A stretch of DNA of 64,000 nucleotides, taken from the NCBI GenBank assembly GCA_013368325.1, contig JAACJK010000001.1, forward strand, positions 2,356,001 to 2,420,000, written 5' to 3'. The first letter of the stretch is position 1, and every line of letters starts with the position of its first letter. Source of the DNA: Ephemerocybe angulata. Its lineage: Eukaryota > Basidiomycota > Agaricomycetes > Agaricales > Psathyrellaceae. Under the pieces are notes generated by a model. The model had not been told where the DNA came from and did no database searches. It saw only the letters and a list, made by a program, of their open reading frames with translations. The translations under genes and the position numbers were made by a program. This document shows, piece by piece, positions 33,626-44,869 of the stretch.

Positions 33626-35364
33626 TTAACGCCACTTGGGCGTAGACTGCCCGGTCCTGAGCCAGTTGGCAGGCTTCCTGATCACGAGGTGGTATCTCGT
33701 GCCCAGAGATTTGAGCCCCCATTGCAATGAGAGAGGCAACCTCCAATATTTCGTGCTTGGGTACTCGGCCTGCGCGGGACAGTGACCACGTTCAAGTTTT
33801 TCAGCGGCTTTGACGAGCTTGGAGTGTTCGGAGGAGCGGAAAAGGCGACCTAGAAGAAGGGAACGGGATTATGATTGAGGACGAAAGGAGGAGGGATAAA
33901 TGAAGACTACTTACGAGATGACGAGGCAAAGAAAGTCTTGAATTTGGATTCGTTTAGAGATGAGGAGTCTGAGGATGCTGACTCGTGGGATTCATCGATG
34001 GGGATGGTTGGGGTTATACTCCTGACGTCTAGAACAGGAAAGGAGATCAGTCAGGAAAATTCGAGGCGAAGACTGGGAGGCAGACGGCTTACTACGAGTG
34101 TGTACAGTGACCCCTTGGGTGAGGTGGCTTTTACGAGAGGGGTATGGGGTGCCCTCGTTCACGTAGATTTCGACGAAAGACGAGACTGTGAAACGGATTA
34201 GGATGAGACGAAATGGGAAAAAGGAGGTTGACGACTTACAGATGTTACGAGACAATTCGGGTCGCTCGGAGCTCAAGGGGTCCTTGACGTCGGACTCCTG
34301 AACGTGAGCAGCAATAGTCTCGTCGGCTGAACACAAGAGAAGGGGAATGGGTAAAAGAATCGGAGGAGAGGACGGAAAACTTACAAAGCACAGACGTTCT
34401 TCCTTTCATAACCTTGATGCAGACCGGTGTGGACCGGTCAAATGGGTCGTTGCGGTGGCCAGTGGTCAGGGTGGCTATGAAAGGAAAGGGAACACAATCA
34501 ATACGGGGTGCAAGGTCGGTATAAAGTACTCACTGGAAGTCTGGGATGACGCCAAGGAAAGATCAGTCGCAAGGCTGGACCGGACAGACGACTCGATCGC
34601 GGATTTTAACGAACCTGACCCTGCCGCCACCAATAGCGAATCTGCTTCCTCGGCCTCAACGATAGGAAGGACCGAGCCTACAGTAACGGGTCCTGAGGGG
34701 TGAATGGCGTCAGCGAACTGAGACAAGACAACAGGGAAAGGAGAGAATACTGACCTGAGACAGCGATGTCCAAGGACGGCTGCAGTTCGTCGTTCGATAC
34801 CTCCAGCGCGTCGACGTCTCCGAGAATGTCCCAGTAATTGAGGTAACTCTGAGTGAAGGCTTCCGTGCAGCGGTCCCCTGGGAGCGGATACATCACCCGC
34901 ACAATCATATCGTCCATATTTTTCAGGAACACCCCGTCCAGATGAATATTTTCGACGTTTGGCGACAGCTGCAGCTTGTCGAAGAATTCCTTGGCGGTAA
35001 ACCGATAGACGATCTCCCGAGTGATTTGGACGATGGCCTGGTAGTAGAGCAGCTCCGCGCAGCCAGAATTGAAGTGGAAGTCGGGATTCTTGTTGCCCAT
35101 TTTGTACAGGAGAGTGACGACGAGAGCGTGGATCGCTCTGGCGGGTGTGAAGTTTGGGAGCAGGCCGGCTGCTTTGGTGAGGAAGGCTTCGAGGCGGTCG
35201 ATGTTGGGGCTCCAGAGGGACGTGGGGCCGGGCTCGTCGCACAGGTGGCTCGATATCTGATCCTGCAGCCAGACAGAGAGGAAGTGGATCTGGTCTTCTC
35301 GGGCAGAGAGAGGCTCTTTCCAAGCGTCGAGGGCGGTTTGGTGGGTGGGGGAGAGTGTGGACAT
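33626..35364 (-). CDS. Unrecognised multi-exon protein, member of a local duplicated pair
   Basis: The first exon (35364-34755) encodes 203 residues beginning MSTLSPTHQTALDAWKEPLS and rich in helix (ARAIHALVVTLLYKMGNKNP). The second exon starts at 34692 and ends at 34534. Further short exons follow: one with TTGHRNDP, one with DETIAAHVQESDVKDPL, then SFVEIYVNEGTPYPSRKSHL and SITPTIPI. The last gives YWRLPLSLQWGLKSLGTRYH and ends at 33626. No known domain was recognised. The exon order and sequence are repeated in an inverted, 5'-truncated copy at 40330-41657, which supports the model. The protein looks soluble, with a basic tail. Confidence 0.65.
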
Positions 35365-36928
35365 GGTGGCAAAATAGTGGGCAGAGGAGGTTGTGGTGGT
35401 GGGAGATAGTCAAGAGGTTTTAGGAGAACAAGAGAGTCGGGCGAGCGCTAGATATCCAAGGAGGTGAACCATCATTTGGTCTCTGCCTGACTCTGATTCT
35501 CCTTACTGCTGTGAGTCCATCCGTGGGCCGTCGTGCAGCGGTGATGGGAGGAAGAGTCTAAGGGCAGAATGCCAAGAAGTTCCAAGCATTTTCCGTTCCC
35601 CTGCAGACGTTGGCATCGTGGAGGGATGCATTGAGGTCGCCGTTGAGGTCAAAAGTCTTCAAAAGTCCGTCAGTCGCGTCGCGTCATCCCCTGAGTTTGA
35701 ACTTGACACGTGGGTCGGACCAGCAGGCGCAGCCTCTTCGGTGCCTGCTCCTGAGGATACTTAGAGATGGCTCGAGTTAAATTCTTCGAATGCGCTAGAG
35801 TCACTAGAGTCTCTAAGTGAGCCAATGTCGGGCAATAACAGACCCATATCAGTAGCCAGACCAGCAGAAGTTTCTAGTAACATCAGTCTGGGCATTCCCA
35901 AGGCTTGGACGTGGGGCCGCCCGTCCTGGAACTACCGATGAGGCACCTCCAAGGATATACACCTAGACCTCTTGGCTCCGGCCCATCCCTTGAGTCTGGC
36001 AAACGCGTCCAAGTCGCGTCTCACAGACACGAAGGCAATTAAGCGCCCATAGATGGCGGCTAGATATGTGCGATCACGTGCAGCAAATCGATAGCAGCGC
36101 GTGTGCCGCCCGGGAATCCGGTTCCTGGATCGCGTTCAAACTTCAGATCAACTTTTTTGAGCTGCCTACGTTGTTCTCCCAGAACCTCCATGTTCCCTGC
36201 CATTCCCCGCCCTCCAAATCATCCCCCTCGAACCCTGTGGAAGGCCGGGGATACGTAACGTAAACTTCGAGTCAAGGACGAGTCAGAAACGCCCGGGCAC
36301 TATAAACTCGAAGTTGTAGGGGAAGGAGCAAGTTCGAACAGAACCACCACCACTGTCTTTCGATGCTCCTCATTCGCACAACACGCAGCTCCACCCTGGA
36401 CACCAGCTGATGCGACGACACGAGATGCGAACGTTCCTCTCCCCACCACACATTCCACCGACACCTCCAACCCCGCACGTTCGTTCGCCAGGCACGACAG
36501 CAGTCGAAAAAGGAATCAAGATGGAATGAATTAGCATTATCGAGGCAAACAGGAGGGCCCACTACAGAAGGCGTCCAGAATATACAGTCGTAAAGGGGCA
36601 TCAGGTAAGAACGTACACATACAACCAGTGAGGGCATAAGAACTAACGCGGACGTAGCCGCGCAAGGGTCAAGATGAAAGAAACTATACGATACAAGTAC
36701 ACACAAGTGAGCGAGCATAAATAGTCCATACGAGCAGAACGCCCAAGAAAAGAAAGAATAAACAAATTCAAGAAGAAAGATGGAAGGGAGCGAAGGCGAG
36801 CTGGGGTAGAGAATAGGCTGGAGTGTACATGTGGTGGGTATGAAAAGTCACTGGGGTATCCAAATCAGAAAAGTCTAACGTCGTCTCAGAGAGAGATGAA
36901 GAAAAGCCTTACAGGAATACGCGTCAAG
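35365..36928. other. 1.5 kb intergenic stretch
   Basis: Upstream region of the unrecognised gene and 3' flank of MAF1. A 148-codon minus frame at 36272-36718 is cysteine- and tryptophan-rich without a family match and is probably chance. Nothing else is supported. Confidence 0.4.
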
Positions 36929-38167
36929 CTAATGTCCCTTGAGACCCAGCGCCCTAGCCCCAGCGCCCGTCGAGCCTTCCCAAGCCCAAAACCGCTCATT
37001 GTCACTCGAAATGCTATCGGCCGGCGAGTCGATTTCGTCGTCCACAAAGTACCTCCCAATCCCCTTCGACCGCGCCCACACCGACACAAACAGTATCCGC
37101 TTCTGCTTCCTGTTCAAGAAGAACCAGTGCGACGACCACAGCAACGCCCCGCGCCTCTTCAGCCGCACACTCTCGTACGTGAAGCCCTCAAAGTCGTCTG
37201 TGGGCAACCCGCGCTTGATTGCTGCCCGGGGTGTCGGTGGTGGGTTCCTAGAGCTCGAGGAACCGCGGTGGCGATAGCTCGGCTTGGCCTCGTCGATGTC
37301 GTAGTTGTCAAACTCGAATGTGGCGTCGTCGTCCCCACTGCTTGTATCGTCATCGACGCTCGCGACGTCGTCCTCGTCATCCGAAAAGTCGTTGGCATGT
37401 GGGTCCGCGTCGATTTCGGGGGTGTAGGAAAAGACCTCGCAGTCGGCAAGACCGATAACCTCGTCGATGATGCGGAACAGTGTGGGGTGCGTGCCTGAGA
37501 CGATAGGGGGCGGGGCGAGCGGGCTGGAAAGCGGGCGATTGAACGGCGACGAGCTGCTTGCTACACTCGAAGGGAAAAAGTCTGATGATGTGGGCGGGTA
37601 GCTTGAGTATGAGCGGGGTGCATTGGTTCCGGCGCGGTGGGGTGATACGAGTGTGTTGCTGAGGGCGTTGAGGACGCTGGCGCCGTTTTCCTCTTTCACA
37701 AAGTGTGAAGGGCGGACGTCGGTGAAGTCGTGGTCCGGGAAGGCGATGTTAAGGGTGGAGATGAGGAGGTAGAGGATCTTGCGCGAGGCGTGCTTGTCGA
37801 TGGGGCCGAAGGGCGTCATGTCGGCCTCGCGGTCGAGGTTGAGCCATGTGGGCAGCGGGGGCGAGTTGGAGACGTCGTCCTGGTAGGCGCTCTCGAGTGT
37901 TTTGAACAGGCGCTTGTCGCGCTTGATGTTCTTGCAGCTGTACGCCTCTATTCTGGTCTGCACCGAGCACTCGGGGCCCTCGTGAGTCAGCGACTGTGCG
38001 AGCCGCGAGAGGGCCGGGAGTTCGATGTACTTCATGTGGTTGGCGCTTAACGGTGCTCCTGGAGTGAAGGATGGGCGCCTTTGGAGTTTCGGGGTGGCTG
38101 GAGTTAACTGGACGAGAGGAAAGTCGATGATTGTGTTGGGGCCCGGGGTGGGAACATCTGGGAACAT
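36929..38167 (-). CDS. MAF1: MAF1-like repressor of RNA polymerase III
   Basis: A single uninterrupted frame of 412 codons. The Maf1 boxes are clear: box A MKYIELPALSRLAQSLTHEG followed by RIEAYSCKNIKRDKRLFK; box B LYLLISTLNIAFPDHDFTDV; box C LLWSSHWFFLNRKQKRILFV. Between boxes B and C lies a long serine/proline then aspartate-rich linker, probably regulated by phosphorylation as in yeast. Known role: under stress or TORC1 inhibition, Maf1 enters the nucleus and shuts down Pol III. Homologues normally begin at box A, so the ATG at 38035 may be the true start. The 44-residue extension from 38167 is proline-rich. Confidence 0.88.
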   Translation of the reverse strand: MFPDVPTPGPNTIIDFPLVQLTPATPKLQRRPSFTPGAPLSANHMKYIELPALSRLAQSLTHEGPECSVQTRIEAYSCKNIKRDKRLFKTLESAYQDDVSNSPPLPTWLNLDREADMTPFGPIDKHASRKILYLLISTLNIAFPDHDFTDVRPSHFVKEENGASVLNALSNTLVSPHRAGTNAPRSYSSYPPTSSDFFPSSVASSSSPFNRPLSSPLAPPPIVSGTHPTLFRIIDEVIGLADCEVFSYTPEIDADPHANDFSDDEDDVASVDDDTSSGDDDATFEFDNYDIDEAKPSYRHRGSSSSRNPPPTPRAAIKRGLPTDDFEGFTYESVRLKRRGALLWSSHWFFLNRKQKRILFVSVWARSKGIGRYFVDDEIDSPADSISSDNERFWAWEGSTGAGARALGLKGH

Positions 38168-39037
38168 GCTCCCTTTGTTTTTGGCCTGGTCACGGTACTC
38201 ACGTTGCTTGCCTTATCGGGAACACTGCCATTGGCTCCATTTCCATCTCATCCCCCCGTTCTGCACGTTGGTGCCCTCAACTGTTCCACGTTGTGCTGGA
38301 AATACTTAGGGGAAGAATGCTAGAGCACAATGACATCATGACGGAGGGCGGAACGAGGGGATGAATCGCTGTTCTTCCAGGAAGTCGGGACCAGTGTATA
38401 ATTCTGATACCTTGTATTGTTGGATCATCTGCTGAGGACGTATAGACCTAAGCTTAAAGTTCACCAGGCACCGCGAATCGTGCGTGTTGTGCGGATTAGC
38501 ACTCGAGTGAGAGACTCGGAATTGAGTGGATCCACGAACGGCCTCGAGCCGCGCACGATCAGACGACGTCAGCCTAAGCCTCGCGTCGGCCCCGCAGCTG
38601 GCTGCAGAGTTCGTCGACTAAGTAGATACACGTAGAGGTCTAGACAAGCGAAGGATCTAGGTGTGTAGTTTCCGCCCACAAGCACTCAGTAGATGACAAG
38701 TAGCGCCTTATCTGACCTGCGGACCCCACAATGGGGTCCGGCAGCGTCGGTCAGGCGTCGGCCTAGCGCACACAGTAGATACAGACCTCTCACACCATAA
38801 TCATTGTCAAGCCTACATATCCAGCGTGGTGGTGAAAATCGAAAGCGAAAGGCAGTAGCCGCTGAGCCAAAGCACGAGATAGCGTGAAAGTCACATGCCG
38901 CGCGCGAATATCATATGCTTACGCCCTGGCCCCTCTCGTTAACTAGCGCCTAGTCTCCTCGACCTTGAACACTCACTGCTTCCCCACTTCTCGCTTCTTT
39001 ACCCCACTCCCCAAGCGCCGTCTCTACCACTTTCGTT
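38168..39037. promoter_or_regulatory. Divergent region between MAF1 and SCP2 gene
   Basis: About 870 bp without a supported coding frame. It includes a strong hairpin: CGGACCCC (38720-38727), loop ACAAT, GGGGTCCG (38733-38740), enclosed by a second 6 bp pair CTGACC/GGTCAG. No tRNA fold is evident. Confidence 0.4.
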
Positions 39038-39690
39038 ATGTCAGACCTCAAGGCCGCAGGATTCAAGGTGCGCAGCGAGTCTATCTGACTGGGAGGAGCG
39101 CGTTGGCTGACTGACGTGTGTGTACATAGTCTTCTGAGCTCATCGCCGGGCTCGACACCGCGTTCAAGTCCTACTCTGACAAAGAGAAGGCGGAGGCGAT
39201 GAAGAAGGTGCGTGAACATCCCTATGTACCTCCAAACCGTAACTAACGTCGATCCTTGGGGGCGCTTCCTCCGATAGAGCAACGGAATCTTCGAGCTCCA
39301 GGTCACCAACGCGGACAAGGAGACTGTAACATGGACGATCGACATGAAGAAGACGGGCACCGTGTACAAGGGCAAGGCCACCCCCAAGGCCGATGTCACT
39401 ATCATCCTCTCAGACGATACCCTCGTGGACCTCGCTGCCGGCAAGGTGCGCTCGCTGTTATCCTGTCGCTCTGGACGGACTCTGACCTTTGACCTTTGAC
39501 CTTTGGTGCTGCTGTAGACGAACGGACAGAAGGCGTTCATGACCGGCAAGCTCAAGACGAAGGGCAACATGATGCTCGCGACCAAGCTTGATACCGTGCT
39601 CAAGGTACGTCATAGCAAGCCCTGGCCTCGGAATTCGAGAAGTTGACCACGCATCTTTGCCTTCTGTAGGGAGCCAAGGCTAAGCTCTAA
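39038..39690 (+). CDS. SCP2-domain sterol-carrier protein
   Basis: Five exons (39038-39067, 39130-39207, 39278-39445, 39518-39604, 39670-39690) give 127 residues, the usual length of a stand-alone SCP2 domain. Typical sequence is seen: GIFELQVTNADKETVTWTID, then KADVTIILSDDTLVDLAAGK, then GQKAFMTGKLKTKGNMMLAT. The protein ends GAKAKL, close to the peroxisomal PTS1 consensus (S/A/C-K/R/H-L), so peroxisomal import is plausible. The family binds and moves sterols and fatty acyl groups. The 30 bp first exon and 21 bp last exon are supported by exact frame joining. Confidence 0.9.
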
Positions 39691-40329
39691 ACTGTTGGCT
39701 TTGTATGATGATACACCCCATATTCAAATGTAAAAATTTAATACTTTCACCAACAACAGGCAGTCCCCAGAGACGCGTCAGTTCGACCAAACGTTGGTCG
39801 AAGCTATCCGGCTCCCTGTCCCGATGTTACTCGGAGCCGCATCCATCCGCAGCACGCTGCCCAGGCTCCTTCTGCTGTGCCGCTCATACGCTCCAGGACG
39901 GTGGTGCACAGTTACCCGGTATACAACGAGACATCGGAATGCGCTTGTGCTTTGATCGCAGTTGTCGTTCGGTACCTGCACCGATAGCAAACTGGCGCAG
40001 ACCTACTTCATCTACTATTCAATCACGTTGCAACTAACATTTCTTCATTCCCGGGCCCACCTTTCTCTGCTGCATTCTTGCAAATCGCTTTAGGCTGCTC
40101 GTTGGGCATGTGTGGGCCCGGGCTCCCTGATCTTTACCAGGGTCAATCTAGGAGTACTCAGAGGTGGCCCTCCTTGCGTATAAGGAAGCATGCCAGCTGT
40201 ACCCGCCTATCTATAGGGACTAGACGCTGGACGCCTTCGGGAGACGAGCCAATGATTTTGGGCGCTTATCGGCGGATGCCTCAACCCCGGACCCTGCTGA
40301 TCCGACCCATGTGTGAAGTCAAAGTGACC
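39691..40329. other. Region without a recognised gene, upstream of truncated copy
   Basis: About 640 bp. Nothing here matches the first 180 residues of the unrecognised gene at 33626-35364, so the copy at 40330 lacks its 5' half. Frames at 39705-40037 and 40078-40707 have no recognisable content in this part. Confidence 0.4.
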
Positions 40330-41657
40330 TCTCCACGGACGTCTTCACCCAGCGCTACCTCAATTACCTGGACAGTCTCGAAGACGTCGCCGCGCTGGAG
40401 GACTCGAAAGACGATTTGCCGCCCCTGGGCATTGCTGTCTCAGGTCAGTATTCTCTCCTTTCCCTTGTCTCGTCTCAGTTCGCTGACGCCATTTCACCCC
40501 TCAGTTCCAATTACTGTCGGCTCTGTACTCCCTAGTATCGTTGAGGCCAAAGAAGCAGGCTCACTATTAGTCCCCGCTCCGTGGTCACTATCGGTGGCGG
40601 CAGCGTCAGCTTCGTTGTTTGGAGTTCAAGAATCCGCGACCGACTCATCCGTCCAGTCCAGCCTTGCGAACTTGTCCTTCTTTGGCATCATCCCAGACTT
40701 CTGGTGAGTGCTTCATCTCTATCTTGCATGTCCTCGTATTGATTGTGTTCCCTTTCCTTTCGTAGCCGCCATGACCACTGGCCACCGTCGCGACGACCCT
40801 TATGCCGGGTCCACACCGATCTACAACAAGTTTATGAAAGGAAGAGCGTCTGTGCTATGTAAGTTTCCCGTCCTCTTCTCCGATGCTTTTTTTACTCATC
40901 CCCATTCTCTCCTGGTCAGGCGACGAGACTATTGCCGCCCCCGCTCAGGAGTCCGACGTCGAGAACCCCTTGAGGACCGAGCCATTGTCTCGTAACATCT
41001 GTAAGTCGTCAACCTCCTTTTTCCCATTCCGTCTCGTCCTGATTTCTGTTTCACAGTCTCATATTTTGTCGAAATCGGTGTGAAAGCCGAGAGCGCCTCG
41101 TACCCCTCTCGTAAAAGCCACCTCACTCAAAGGAGCACTACAAACACTCGTCGTAAGTCATTTATCTTTGTAGCCTTTACCTCGACATGCACTGACTGAT
41201 CTCCTCCTTTCCTCTTCTACTTAGACGTCAGGATTATCACCCCAACCATCCCCATCAAGGAATCTAACTTAGCATGTTCGGACTCCTCATCTCTAAACGA
41301 GTCCAAGTTCAAGAATTTTTTTGCTGCGCCATATCGTAAGTACTCTTCCGTTATTCCCCCTCCTTTCGGGTTCAACCCTACTAATCCCACTCCCCTCTTC
41401 TAGGCCGCCTTTTCCGCTCCTCCGAGGACTCCACCCCCGCAAAGCCCTTCAAAGCCGCTGAAAAACTTGAGCGTGGTCATGGTCTCGCGCAGGCTGCAGC
41501 GTCCGACGCCGGGTACCCACGCACGAAATACTCGAAATACTGGAGGTTGCCTCGCTCATTGCAGTGGGGGCTCAAGTCTGAGGGCACGAAATACCGCCTC
41601 ACGATCAGGAAGCCTGCGCCCCGTGCCCCCACCACCGTCGCCCACCGCCGCCACTGA
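40330..41657 (+). pseudogene. 5'-truncated inverted copy of the unrecognised gene at 33626-35364
   Basis: The copy begins at about DVFTQRYLNYLDSLEDVAAL, matching AFTQSYLNYWDILGDVDAL of the other gene. It continues through all later exons: VPITVGSVLPSIVEAKEAGS, TTGHRRDDPYAGSTPIYNK, DETIAAPAQESDVENPL, IRIITPTIPIKESNL-type sequence, and YWRLPRSLQWGLKSEGTKYR, ending near 41657. Intron positions agree. No ATG or N-terminal half is present and a TGA lies just upstream in frame, so it is most likely a partial duplicate. Expression from another start is not excluded. The two copies differ by many substitutions, so the duplication is not recent. Confidence 0.7.
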
Positions 41658-42380
41658 CCACCACTAACGTCCACACCCACCCCAAAATAACACTACTTTG
41701 CACCTCGGTCGACAGCCGGGGACAGCTCTTTAATGTATATGATCTTCACCTCGCCTTGTAGTTTACGTAGTAGAACCTATAACAGTCCTACTTTCACTAC
41801 TCTAATGGCCTTGGGCGTTCTTTGAGTTATATCATACAAGTCTTTCCAAAGGTGGTATATGTTCTACGCTTCCTTCACCAAGTCCTTTTCCTTTTCCGAT
41901 GCTTAGCATGTTTCTCGTTGACCTGGTCGCTGGTAGATCATGGTTTTCTGTCCCCTAATAACTCATGAACGATATCTACGATGGTTGGTGCTCAGAGATC
42001 GCATAGAGAACCAGGCGATTGGGCGGCATTTTACCGGGCGCTTCCTAATCGCTTTTCTCCCGATATCTTTGAAGCCAAACTCATTTCAAGAGTCTTCGTT
42101 GATATTCTCCCCCATTCAAAGGATCCTGGGCCGCACCTTGTTGTATGTCAAAATCATGAAACACACACACTCTCTCCAAGCCGCCAAGACACGTGTCTTG
42201 TGATGAGTGGCAAAACTTGTCTCCAGACATTTGTTATCGAGTTATAGCTACGGAAATCCAATACCATATAAAACTTCCCGCTGAAGTTCAAGATTCATCC
42301 TCACGCTTAGGAACTCGTAATCTGGCAATTCAATGTCTAGTAAGCAAAGCGCCTCCTGTTGTGATGCAAAGACTATGAAC
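41658..42380. other. Intergenic stretch between convergent genes
   Basis: About 720 bp. Overlapping plus-strand frames of 87 and 88 codons (41940-42247) lack a recognisable domain. Probably the 3' flanks of the truncated copy and of the MYND gene. Confidence 0.4.
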
Positions 42381-44428
42381 CTACCCATACCGTGCGATGC
42401 TGTACACTCCTTCCCACTTCTGATTGACCCTCTCCAACCCCACAGTCAGAAATATTATCGAGTTGTCGCCCATCGGAAATACTCCTTCTACGAGACGCGT
42501 ACTGCGCGTGCCCTTCCGTTTGTATCGACAGTCCTCCACCAAGGCAAGGTACCTTGGCTCCAGATACGTCTGCGCGAAATGCACTTGTCTTCGATTCCAG
42601 CAGGTTCGTGCATCCGTGTCCGGGTCCGAGCCATCCGGCCCCCCTGAAGCGACTAAAGGCTCAAAGGTGATAGAAAGGATCGCGGATTGGCAGTTTACAA
42701 CAGGGATAACTTGGTGGAACCCCAAGCCCGGACAGTCCTTCTGATAGCTCTGAGGCAATCTTGAAGCCTGCGTGTTATAGACATCCTCCAGAAAGGCAAC
42801 ATGGAAGGCTCGGGAGGAATGGCTATACAGCCCATGGGATGATTTTCGACCTATGGTTGGCAGTGGAGCTCAGTAACGAAATGCAGGAACGGGAAACGTA
42901 CACGTACGGGAATGTACCAGGTGCGCCCTTTTGCATTCTTCTCGGTGATACTTGTTCCAGTCCTCCCTTTGACATTTCGAAGAACAGTACACGACAGAAG
43001 AGCAATAGGAGCATTTTGTCGCCCTAGGGCTTCCCACCCGTTTACACTTGAAAGCGTGATGAGGAGGAATAACAATGTTGTGAGTTCGACACCTACCGAG
43101 CTATTATCACATAGACCCCTTCTATTCTCCATTTGATCCAACACCCTTCCAGCCTCGTGCTGTGCCACACAGAAATCCTGCCAGGCGCGCTTGATAGCTG
43201 GACTCCCTGTTCGCTCCAGGCATTCTCTCAACTCGACTGGATACTCGACCCCGAGCATTGTCTCTAAAACGCACGGGTAGACCGTATAAAACCCCAATAT
43301 TTGAAGATAGTTCAGGGCCAGCCCAGTCGTGGTTTTATCCGTGCTGGGGATTGCCAAGATAACGCGAAGGACGCTCTCGATGAACCCCCCTGCGAAGAGC
43401 TCCTTGTAGTTGTGTACGGCGCGGGACTCCTGGTGAAGAACCAGTTTGAAGGCAGACGTCACGAGGCGAAACATTCCTGGAAAGAGGAGGCTGCGGTCTT
43501 CTTCGGCGGCTTGTGTTGACAAGGCGTTCAAAACAGCCGAATATTCTCCGAGGTAGTCGACCCTCCTAAATCCCCCAATGAGTTGGTGCGACTCCTTGAG
43601 AAGGATTCCCGTGGCAGACATGAGGCCGTCGAGATACCCAACGGCCTTTCCCAGCAATACCGGCGTGGTTGCTTTCTCAGAAGCTTGGTGGGCTCGGAGA
43701 ACAAAGCGCTCGGCGAAGTGGGTAGTAAAGAAAGGGGGGCGAGCCATAATACGGTGCGCGAGCATCGGAGGGCCCTCCTCACTATGGTTCTGAAGGACCT
43801 TCATCATTAGGAGGAGAATGGGACAGCGACCTTCTAGGTCCATGAAGACTTCACCCGCCTTGCCTTCCGTCATCCAGATTCGAAGGAGTAGGTCGAAAAA
43901 GGAGGAAGAGGAAAGGAACAATAACGTAGCCTCGGGTGAAGTATCAAGTAAGTCGCACAGAAGTTGAGCATGGATAAGATAGGCCTTGCGAAAGTCCTCT
44001 CCAGGGGTCATGTCCTGCGGGAACGACCGCCCAAAATGCAAGCAGAAGTTAATCCACATGCAGATTCCATCGACGTAGTCGCTTGTGAGAACACCTATGA
44101 GTGCCTGGTTGAGAGAAGGCTTCTCTCGACATGTCTCTGCAATGACAGAAAGCATTCCAACGCACGGCAAAGCTCGGTGTCCATTGGCCTTATAAACTGG
44201 GTGTTCGTGTTCCCCGGACACGATATTCGGAACAAGCTCGAGTTGGAGGTGCTTTAAAGCAGTCCGCACAATGTGGAAGGTGCAATTCCGTGGGTTCAGG
44301 GAGGAGAGGATATTCCAGAGTTGCTCGGCCGATTCAGATCGCTCCGGTGATTCTGCCTTGGATCCGCGATGCATGAGTGATCTCCCAGTTTCAAAGGCCA
44401 ATAATTATACCTCGCCCTGGTTAGCCAT
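42381..44428 (-). CDS. MYND-finger protein, tandem paralogue A
   Basis: Four exons (44428-44411, 44356-43097, 43046-42908, 42850-42381) join to 628 residues. The first exon is only 18 bp (MANQGE). Residues 7-426 are a helical repeat-like region (EQLWNILSSLNPRNCTFHIV; FDLLLRIWMTEGKAGEVFMD). The MYND zinc finger follows: KCSYCSSVVYCSSKCQ, then W, H and a final C in NKYHREEC. The C-terminal 155 residues (RKSSHGLYSHSSRAFHVAFL onward) are shared with paralogue B. MYND fingers mostly bind proline-rich partners; no SET methyltransferase motif is seen. Its role is unknown. Large families of such proteins are common in mushroom genomes. Confidence 0.8.
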
Positions 44429-44869
44429 AATGCTCTGCCAGCTGGGCTCTCTGCGAAGATTGGTATGGTCGATGTCGGGGCGATGTCGAAGAAGCTTCGG
44501 AAGCTGAGCGCTGATGATTTATGAACAGTTGAGGTTTCGCACTCCGACAGCCCCTAACCCAGGTAGTTGAGTAGTACTGCATCCGAGGATTAGCGCCCAT
44601 GCCCAAAGAAATTTACGGTTCCCCGCCATTGTGCAGTACATATCGAAACACAGCCTATGGTTAGCAAAAAATCATTCGATACAATGTCACTATGCGCATC
44701 GTTAAGCTTGGGTGAAGCCCACCCTTGAGAGTCAAACTAATAGCGGTTATTGGTAGCCCTCGCAAATTTAGATGAAGGCAGATACCCTTAGCGCCCTCGC
44801 CCATGTTTTGGGATGAGTTGCCTGAGGGGTCCAGTGAGCATCGTTTTCGCATTATAGCGTAAACCAGAC
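44429..44869. other. Spacer between the tandem MYND genes
   Basis: About 440 bp, holding the promoter of paralogue A and the 3' end of paralogue B. No coding frame is supported. The sequence CACTCCGACAGCCCCTAACC near 44540 recurs upstream of paralogue B near 47093, a relic of the duplication. Confidence 0.45.

Noticed and set aside
36272..36718. 148-codon cysteine/tryptophan-rich minus frame downstream of MAF1.
   Set aside because: No signal peptide, no family resemblance and no splice support. Probably chance.
39481..39507. Three tandem TGACCTT units in an SCP2 intron.
   Set aside because: Too short to be a meaningful repeat and lies in an ordinary small intron. Likeness to animal nuclear-receptor sites has no meaning in fungi.
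38950..39603. 217-codon minus-strand open frame over the SCP2 gene.
   Set aside because: It is antisense to exons and introns of a clear SCP2 gene and has no family content.
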